Shown here piece after piece: positions 57,401-64,000 of a stretch of DNA of 64,000 bases (its first letter is position 1; every line of letters starts with the position of its first letter). The stretch is from Armillaria gallica. Its lineage: Eukaryota > Basidiomycota > Agaricomycetes > Agaricales > Physalacriaceae. The notes below the pieces were generated by a model. That model was not told where the DNA came from, ran no database searches, and saw only the letters and a program-made list of their open reading frames with translations. The stretch is from contig JBANDB010000003.1 in the NCBI GenBank assembly GCA_037576215.1, positions 7,254,001 to 7,318,000 on the forward strand, read 5' to 3'. A program made the translations under genes and the position numbers.

Positions 57401-60400
57401 ATGCATCTATGATTCGATGTGTCCGTTAGCTCCAGCCAACTTCTACGGCTGAAATAAACCCAAGTCAGAAACTTTGACCACTAATCCCCGCGATACATAA
57501 GTACTGTACTATTTTGTTCAATTCGAGCATCACGCGTCGAGAATGGAGATGATTTTTTCTCGATTATCCCAATTTCTTCGGCAGAAAATTCTCGGATCGT
57601 GTTGGGATCGCGTTCAAATTGATCGTAGTAGTGCATAAGCTTGAGCCGCACTCCTGGATAACATTCAGTTCTTCCCACTTCCCAGTTGAATTATTATGGC
57701 ATCCCTTTTCAGGCACATTCGCCACATTCGCGTCAGAGAGTTTTAAGATTTCCTAAGTGCTTCCGTCTTCTTTCAAGGAGACCGTGAATTTCCGTCATGC
57801 ACCCGGGTTCAAAGATGAATACCGCAAGCTGGTGTTAGGTACATAACACGTGCACGGTGGGGATAACAGGGATCAATGATCAGGTGCATCTGAACAGCGT
57901 ACTAGAATAGAACGATTCATGTTTGCTTGGCCTAGGGAAGGCAATGAGTAAGGTATACTAGCAACTTAAATACCTACCTGTATCTTTTAGTACTTACTTT
58001 CTTACCTGCTCGTCTATTGCTCGTATAAATTACCCCCAGAAGAATCCTGGAAAGTGAATTATACGCCCGCTCGAGCTTTTTCGTTTGTACAAATGCATGT
58101 TAAATTCTGCCCTATTATTAGTTGCCCCCGGGCCCGCCCAAAAGTCCATGAGCTATTTGCAATCGAGGGGCACCAAATTACGGGGTCCTGTGACTAGGGC
58201 TGCGCATCATCCGTAACCGACCGTATACCGTATAGTCAACTTACAATATGGTGACGGCGCGCAGCCCTACCCGCCCTGGCATCATTCCCAGGTCTGCATC
58301 CCAACCGCACTCACCAAACCTTGAGATTTGCCACTCATCCTATCATTTGATCGGCATTGTTTTATCAGTGCATACTACACAGATATCTTTCTGTTTCATC
58401 GATTCAAAATTATACTCCTTGATACATAAATTTGAAACCAGCATTAGAAGCAATGCGGATACCATCGGGATCAGAATGTCGTTCGATTGTATGCCCCGCG
58501 CTTCTGGTTTTTCATCTCAAATCAGAAGCCGTCGTTGAAGCGGTTGCCACAGCCCAGAGGTCTGGCTTGACGTTCGGATTGTAAAAGCCTTACACGCTGG
58601 ATCCCACGCGCCTGGTATAAACAAAATCACAAAAAGGAGTTATTATAGGAAGCGATGGTGAGCCATGTTTCAAGTACGCTTAGTAGGGATCTGTATTGAC
58701 TGCCTGAGCTGTATGTATGTCTGCCCCCTTTGAACGTAGGACGATGCGGTTCAAATTTGTTTTTCTACCTTCGATCCGGGCATAGGACAGCCAAGGTCCA
58801 ATGACGTCACGGAAAATTGATGCACACCTCGTTTTTGACCTACTACTGTCATGAGGTTGAAGTTCGACTTCTTCCGAAGCGCTGAATCAAGCTGGTGGGG
58901 CGAATTGATGACTCTTCGGGAACGTCAGGTTTCAATACAGTGACATAGAGCAGTCCAACGCCGTGAGTCGGGTTCCTAGCATTGTCAGCCGCAAAAGACC
59001 ACATAGAAAGATAGAAGAATATCTCCGAAGCTCATGGCTGTATGAATATTACCTATACTGAGATGACGGCATTGTTTATTGGCATGCGTGGGGTCTGTCC
59101 ATGGGCAGGCGAAATGGTGGTTCCCTGATATATGTCGCAGAGTCATCAGATAATTATTCCACAAAGACGAGGGGGTGGACTGAAAATGACTAAGTTACAG
59201 ATACCAGGTTCTCGTCATTTGGAAAGTAGATGTGCACGTACGACCGGGAGCAGGGTTAAGGTTTACTGCCTGCTTTCGCAAGAGATAGGTGACGCCGACG
59301 GGACTGAACCGTTTTATGACGGAAGAGTCTCTGCTGGTCCACCGACCAGCTTTAGATTGGTGGTACATCCAGAGCTGGCGTTCTTATCTGGCGCAGAGAA
59401 TACGAGGAGACAACATCGACATTTACAGTCCGTTTCTGAATGAGGTGAGCCGCTCAATATCATCAAGAGAAATGATCCTTTCATACCGGTACGATAGAGT
59501 TGGACCATGGAAAATGATGTCGGAGTGAGTGCTATTTTCTGCAATCGCAACACTACTAGGCCGTAGCTCCCTTCGTTACTCTGCATCTCAGGCTTCAGCT
59601 CGATCGACATTGTGGGGTTGACATGATAGGGAGGATGCAACATGCATGATGTTTTCTTTATCGTCCGAGAACAGTTGGTGTCTGTCGAACGGTGCTTCCC
59701 GTGCAGAAATGAAGCCCGTACCAGTGTCCACGCAATCCCTGTATCTAGGGCCATGTTCGACATCATTTCATTCCTGATGAAGTCGCGTCGGCATCTGTGA
59801 GCATTTAGTTGGGTCGCCTCCATATCCTACAAATCGCCCCTAAGATTAATGGTTGTGGGCTGACAACAAGGACATCTATTATTAGGGATCCTCACTCCTG
59901 CGCTGAAGTACTTATCAGATATGTAACAGGGAGCTCGACGCATACGGAAGGAGATATGAGCGCCGTGTTTGGTGATTTGAGGAATGCGCAGAGGTTACGC
60001 CATCTCTACCACCGCGATAATATTATTAGTCATATTAAGAGTCGTGTCATGATGAGCGCGACCTTGGTTACAGCCTCGCCTGCTTTGAGCGTCAGGGTAG
60101 TACAGCTTGGACGGCCACTGTTCGAGAGGACATAGAATACTCGTCGGTGATTTTAGGAAGGACAGCCATGAGTTTCGACGGACTCGCCTGGGCATTTCGA
60201 GGTCAAACATACGTGGAGAACGCGAAAGACAATGACGCGCCAGCATACTAACGATTTCGTTACCCTGGGACTTCCTGTGATATGTTGATCCTCATAGTAC
60301 GTGCCTGTGAAGAGGTTCCCGCACACTAAACAACTATAGTGGCATAATAAGGTAAAAGCATACCATCAGACGGCTTGGGTATATCAGACGCCATCAATTA

Positions 60401-60680
60401 GGCAAGTATGAAGCGCTGTATGATTGTGGACGGAGAAGGCGTTAGAGGTTCCCCGACGAGTCCCGTTGGTAGGGGCATTCACGATATACTAGGGAAGAAT
60501 TCGATAAGCTATTTCATGGAGATTTCAGGAACATTAACGTCCGTCAAGCGCTCAGAGCGTTAACACCACGTTGATTGGAACGATTTGCGATTACATACCT
60601 TTTGTTTACAGCGTCACAGTCATTCATGGACTTCCATGGTTACATATTGATTGGAACTAGCAGAGGACGCGAACATGTTA
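57401..60680. other. mostly anonymous sequence with short open frames
   Basis: Frames at 57481-57678 (minus, LMHYYDQFERDPNTIREFSA), 58248-58538 (plus) and 59314-59823 (minus) have no recognised domain or clear splice structure. The block at 60030-60120 (GTCATGATGAGCGCGACCTT, TTACAGCCTCGCCTGC) recurs at 60795-60870 with a conserved minus-strand frame (TLTLKAGEAVTKVALIMT / LTLMADKAKAVTKGTFIMT), and 59255-59310 resembles 60880-60935. These are therefore pieces of one more duplicated family. Confidence 0.4.
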
Positions 60681-60689
60681 AGCATTAAT

Positions 60690-61180
60690 AGTACACAGCT
60701 TGAGCAGAACCTACGCCCACCACCAGTGACACTGACCACGAGCTAGTGGCAGCCAAAAATCCGCAATAACATCGATAGTTAAATAATATTGATTTTGTCA
60801 TGATGAATGTGCCCTTAGTTACAGCCTTGGCCTTGTCTGCCATGAGCGTCAGATTAGGGAATAGGACGGGAGAAGGGTAAGGGTTTAATTCATACTTTCC
60901 CAAGAGATGGGTGGCGTCGATGAGGCTGGATCATTTTTCCAAGACCTGAAGAAAAATGGCATTCTTCTTGTAGCGACATGGCTGTATACTGGTCCGCCAT
61001 TGACGACATTGGTCAACGTATGGCTTATGTTTGGTGACAGATAACACGAAAATCGATATCCATCTGTTCCTTCCATCGAGCAATAGTTCTCCATCGCGGA
61101 GCTGTAGATCTCTCCAGAAGCGACTTCGATTGTCTTCGCAATGACATTACCTGCACCTATTATGATCACCGCCGCATCCC
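60690..61180 (-). pseudogene. family E, partial copy 5
   Basis: CTGTTCCTTCCATCGAGCAATAG with GGAGCTGTAGA and TCTTCGCAATGACATTACCTG matches 43110-43200 and 50640-50720 (minus frame GAGNVIAKT, CSMEGTDGY). The adjoining 60690-60900 minus frame contains the LTLMADKAKAVTKG block seen at 60.05 kb. Stops are present. Confidence 0.45.
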
Positions 61181-61199
61181 ACCCCGAGTGCTGGGTGAT

Positions 61200-61850
61200 A
61201 CGACAAGGTGAAAGACAGACACATTGTTAGGCAGCCTCGTAAAGTCCGATCCATCTTCTCGGAGACAGGATAACGACTTCGTTCTTCCCGATCCTGAGGA
61301 TGTAGGGGTAGAAACGGGAACGGAGGAAGTGCCCATCATTGGTAGGCAGTCACCGCAGGACCCTGCTCCTTTTGGCAGACAAAACCAGCGTAGGGCTGAA
61401 CAAAGATTATTTTATGAGAAAGGCAAAAGAATTGGAGGGAAAAAATGCATACCGAGCCATGGGCTAAAACATTTCAACCACGGTATGTGAAACCGACGTA
61501 AAGTGACAGTATAGCGACTTCATTCCACCCGATCTTCGCGATGTAGCGGTAGAAATGGGAAGGAAGGGAGTCAGCTCGTCATAGCCTTCCCGGTTGGCGG
61601 TCAGGATGGCATTCGCCAGTCCAAACAGCCATATTTTTTCCATGCATTGATCTTCGAGCAAAAAAAAAGTAGGGGTGTCAATCGGGAGGGCTGAACTAGG
61701 ATAACGGGGGTGGTACGTAGGATTGAGAGCTTCGTGAGGTTTTGAGGGGGAAATCTGCTGGATAACCGTCGTCATCACGTCCCAGGCAGCGAGAAATGGC
61801 GCGATGTTCATTCCGCTTTCGAACGAGGTCTACGGAGGAGTCATAAGAAA
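61200..61850 (-). pseudogene. family A, copy 5
   Basis: Minus-strand frame 61811-61464: MNIAPFLAAWDVMTTVIQQI, KPHEALNPTYHPRYPSSALP, KIWLFGLANAILTANREGYD, LPISTATSRRSGGMKSLYCH and SHTVVEMFQPMAR. A donor GTATGCATTTTT and acceptor TTTGTTCAG with PYAGFVCQKEQ follow. This is the longest uninterrupted A copy and gives the best view of the family: hydrophobic N-terminus, HEA motif, Pro/Ser linker. No known domain recognised. Confidence 0.5.
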
Positions 61851-62083
61851 AGGAGAGAAGAACGGCCTATCACCAATGACTCACGGAGAGGACCAACCGA
61901 TTCATTGGTCACCCACTGCAGTAAAGGTTTAGGTCCTTGGACACGCCTTCCCAATTTCTGCACCTGGATAGTCGTTGAGATAGCGGTTGACTGTTTACGT
62001 GTTATGGGGGAAGAAGAGCTGGCGTTGTGTCATCATCTAGCCCGAGAATTAGACATCCGAGAAACTTCTCTGGAGAAGCTCAA

Positions 62084-62160
62084 GAAGGCAGTCACACGCG
62101 CCACGTGACTCTCCATTAGTGACGCGTCGCCGTTAGTCATCCGATTTCCCATCTTTCCTC
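62084..62160. promoter_or_regulatory. A/B divergent spacer, copy 5
   Basis: GAAGGCAGTCACACG and GCCACGTGACTC at 62084-62111, ACGCGTC at 62122 and CGCCGTTAGTCATCCGATTT. It is shorter than the others between the two motifs. The following B copy has lost its ATG (CTGGCCATCATCACC). Confidence 0.6.
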
Positions 62161-62300
62161 TGGCCATCATCACCATCCTCTGCGATACTATACCGAGGTC
62201 TATCATCCATACAGTCAATACACCCTTGAGCGCATCGTCAAAGAAAGACTGTGGACCTTTGACTTCAATTTTAGCGTCCTTAATCCAACGCTCATCAGTA
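62161..62300 (+). pseudogene. family B, copy 5 (exon 1 remnant)
   Basis: GGCCATCATCACCATCCTCT, CCGAGGTCTATCATCCATAC, CTTGAGCGCATCGTCAAAGA and CTGTGGACCTTTGACTT track exon 1 of the intact B gene. The cysteine codons of the VCQVCD part are lost by deletion. Confidence 0.6.
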
Positions 62301-62344
62301 CCTTGAATGGTGAACGGCAGCAACACCAGACGTTCAATCACCAA

Positions 62345-63170
62345 CAGCAGGTCGTCCTTTTGTTGTCGTGCTTTTCTCAGTGAATGTCACGTCAAAAACA
62401 AACGGACAAGGTGGTCAAGGTGAGTGCATACTCTACATTGGTAACAACGACTGATGAATGCAGTAGAATTACAAGGCCGACTGACGATGGCTATGAGTTG
62501 TAGGATTACAAACTGGTAGCATCGAGCGACAAGTGGGTATATGCTGCAGAGCTGAAGCCCAGCTGGATATCTTCTGCCAGGGAAGCTTGCGTGTATGAGA
62601 GGCAGATGGTCGCGACGACGAAAGCGATGGAAGGTGCATTATCTTAGACTACTGCAACCAAATCAACGATCATTTATACCGCAGAGATCGCAACGAAAAG
62701 TGACTTCCCAGACACCTCATTACTCAATACTTTCTCATTCTCATCCAGCCATGTTTCCGACAACGGATATGCCAAAAGTGTTGCTCTCCTTTAGTCACCA
62801 GCAGCACGACGATGAACAGCCAGGACACGAGCTGGAATGCCTATAGCCTACCTCGCCCATCAGCCCTCCCTTCCTCTGGTATTGCCCTGGCCCCCGGGTT
62901 CGCTGGTGACATAAGAGACGATGGCTACACCTGGTCTATTGTCAAATTCTTAAAGAGCAATGAGGTAAGGCTCCTTATTATTCCCTCTTCTATCAGCGAC
63001 CTAACGAGCTTCGGTAGACGCTCCGATTCCGCGCAAATTATAAGGTCAGATCATGGGTTGGATATGAGGGGAACGATCCAAGCGCCTGAGACTAGTAGGG
63101 AAGCTTATTTGAGGATCTCATAGTGAGCAGCACTTCGCGAAACTAATGGAGCTCCAATGCAATGTGGCCG
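62345..63170 (+). pseudogene. family C, copy 3
   Basis: Same order as 28370-29170: GTGAATGTCACGTC, an intron with GGTGAGTGCATACT..GCAGTAG, ACTGACGATGGCTATGAGTT, CATCGAGCGACAAGTGGGTA, CCATGTTTCCGACAACGGAT (FPTTDMPKVLLSFSHQQHDD), GAFAGDIRDDGYTW-like coding (PGFAGDIRDDGYTWSIVKFL), and the intron ending GAGCTTCGGTAG with ACGCTCCGATTCCG. It is the best-preserved C copy but the frame still breaks near 62845. Confidence 0.45.
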
Positions 63171-64000
63171 GCCCCACCCACATGATAAGACTTCTGTATG
63201 CGTATTATCTCTGGTCAGTGTTCATTTAACGGCGGACTTCTTTCTTTCTGACTATATCTCAAGTCTCACCCGCCAGTCCTCGGTCTTTCGACTAGAAACT
63301 TGTAGCAGGCCAATTGAAGATCATTCCCTGGCTAGAGAATCCACTATGGTGCGTCATCAGTGTATTCTTCAATCGCTGTCCTGATTCTTCGACTAGATGC
63401 ACGGCGCTCTTCAGCGTTGTGAACGTCTCCTCTCCTCAAGCTAAAGTCGCGAGTCTCCGAAGTTTTGAAGACGTGTCCCACGTTCTCAAAGGACTGGAAT
63501 CTTTACAGTAGCTGACAGAAACATACAATGAGTCCGGTGGGTCATTTGCTGCTCGCTGCTCTTCTTTCCCATTCTTATAAATCCTCCTTAGTCCTACATG
63601 GCCCCGTTCGCATGTAGGGATAGCTTATAATTGCTTAACAGACATAAATCTTGCCATCCCTCGGCCTGATGGGTTGCTCTATAGAATATTAATCTTGGCG
63701 GCGAGTGTTCTCGCATCCCGAGGTACTTCACATGTTGATCCTGCGCATTCAGATTATGTGAATTTCTCACTAGCCTGTGGAATCATGCGCTCTGGGACCC
63801 GTAGCCCAGGGTTTTAATTCTAATATCTATGTGAAAATTCTCACCATAAAATAAGATTACTGCGCTCCTCGCGAGATATTGGCGCCAGGTCATGGTGAAT
63901 GATTCGTCAAGATACCGGTTGTTTGGGCCATCCCCAATTCAAAGGTCGTTCTTTGCAGTCAATCTTTACTTTCCAGTCACACAAGTCTAAGCACCCATTA
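63171..64000. other. no recognisable gene
   Basis: Short plus-strand frames only (63157-63511). TTCCCATTCTTATAAATCCTCC at 63565 faintly recalls family X. The window ends in anonymous sequence. Confidence 0.35.

Overview
The window reads as nuclear DNA of a filamentous basidiomycete, most likely a mushroom-forming Agaricomycete. The support is: coding regions broken by many 45-65 bp introns; relics of KDZ (with a CxC2-type cysteine cluster) and tnp2-like/Plavaka CACTA transposases; a protein with an MLKL-like N-terminal bundle, pseudokinase and C-terminal part of the kind expanded in mushrooms; a multi-intron P450; a mushroom-type 7TM protein; and a metacaspase. The genus cannot be told.

Region 1 (about 1-24 kb) is AT-rich and dominated by transposons. 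It opens inside the 3' end of an MLKL-like/pseudokinase paralogue. Next come an uncharacterised multi-exon gene (minus strand, 1.1-2.2 kb), a 25-bp tandem array, a broken gene with a viroplasmin/RNase-H1-N-type domain (2.7-3.4 kb), a decayed CACTA transposase on the minus strand (12.1-17.8 kb) split by an ACTAGT-rich 1.37-kb repeat, and a decayed KDZ transposase on the plus strand (18.1-21.7 kb). The ACTAGT repeat is present twice. The two copies are identical over the first 790 bp and clearly diverged after that, and the second copy carries a nested TTAA-flanked MITE.

Region 2 (about 24-64 kb) is less AT-rich and is a patchwork of duplicated, mostly decayed sequence families, called here A to F and X. 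The most striking unit is a divergent pair: family A on the minus strand and the cysteine-rich family B on the plus strand, around a shared spacer with GGCAGTCACACG, CACGTG and ACGCGTC. The spacer recurs at 27.7, 37.7, 51.9 (A side only), 57.1 and 62.1 kb. Families C/D follow B, and E follows A in its own transcription direction. Only the B copy at 37.8-38.5 kb is close to intact.

Four well-preserved genes sit in this patchwork: a P450 (30.8-33.2 kb), a 7TM protein (40.2-41.6 kb), the MLKL-like/pseudokinase protein with a C-terminal membrane anchor (46.5-49.5 kb) and a metacaspase with a homopolymer frameshift (52.5-53.7 kb). The last two belong to families tied to regulated cell death and lie 3 kb apart; whether they act together is an inference. 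A second MITE (34.1-35.1 kb) is dated relative to its host because the uninterrupted paralogue of its insertion site is also in the window.
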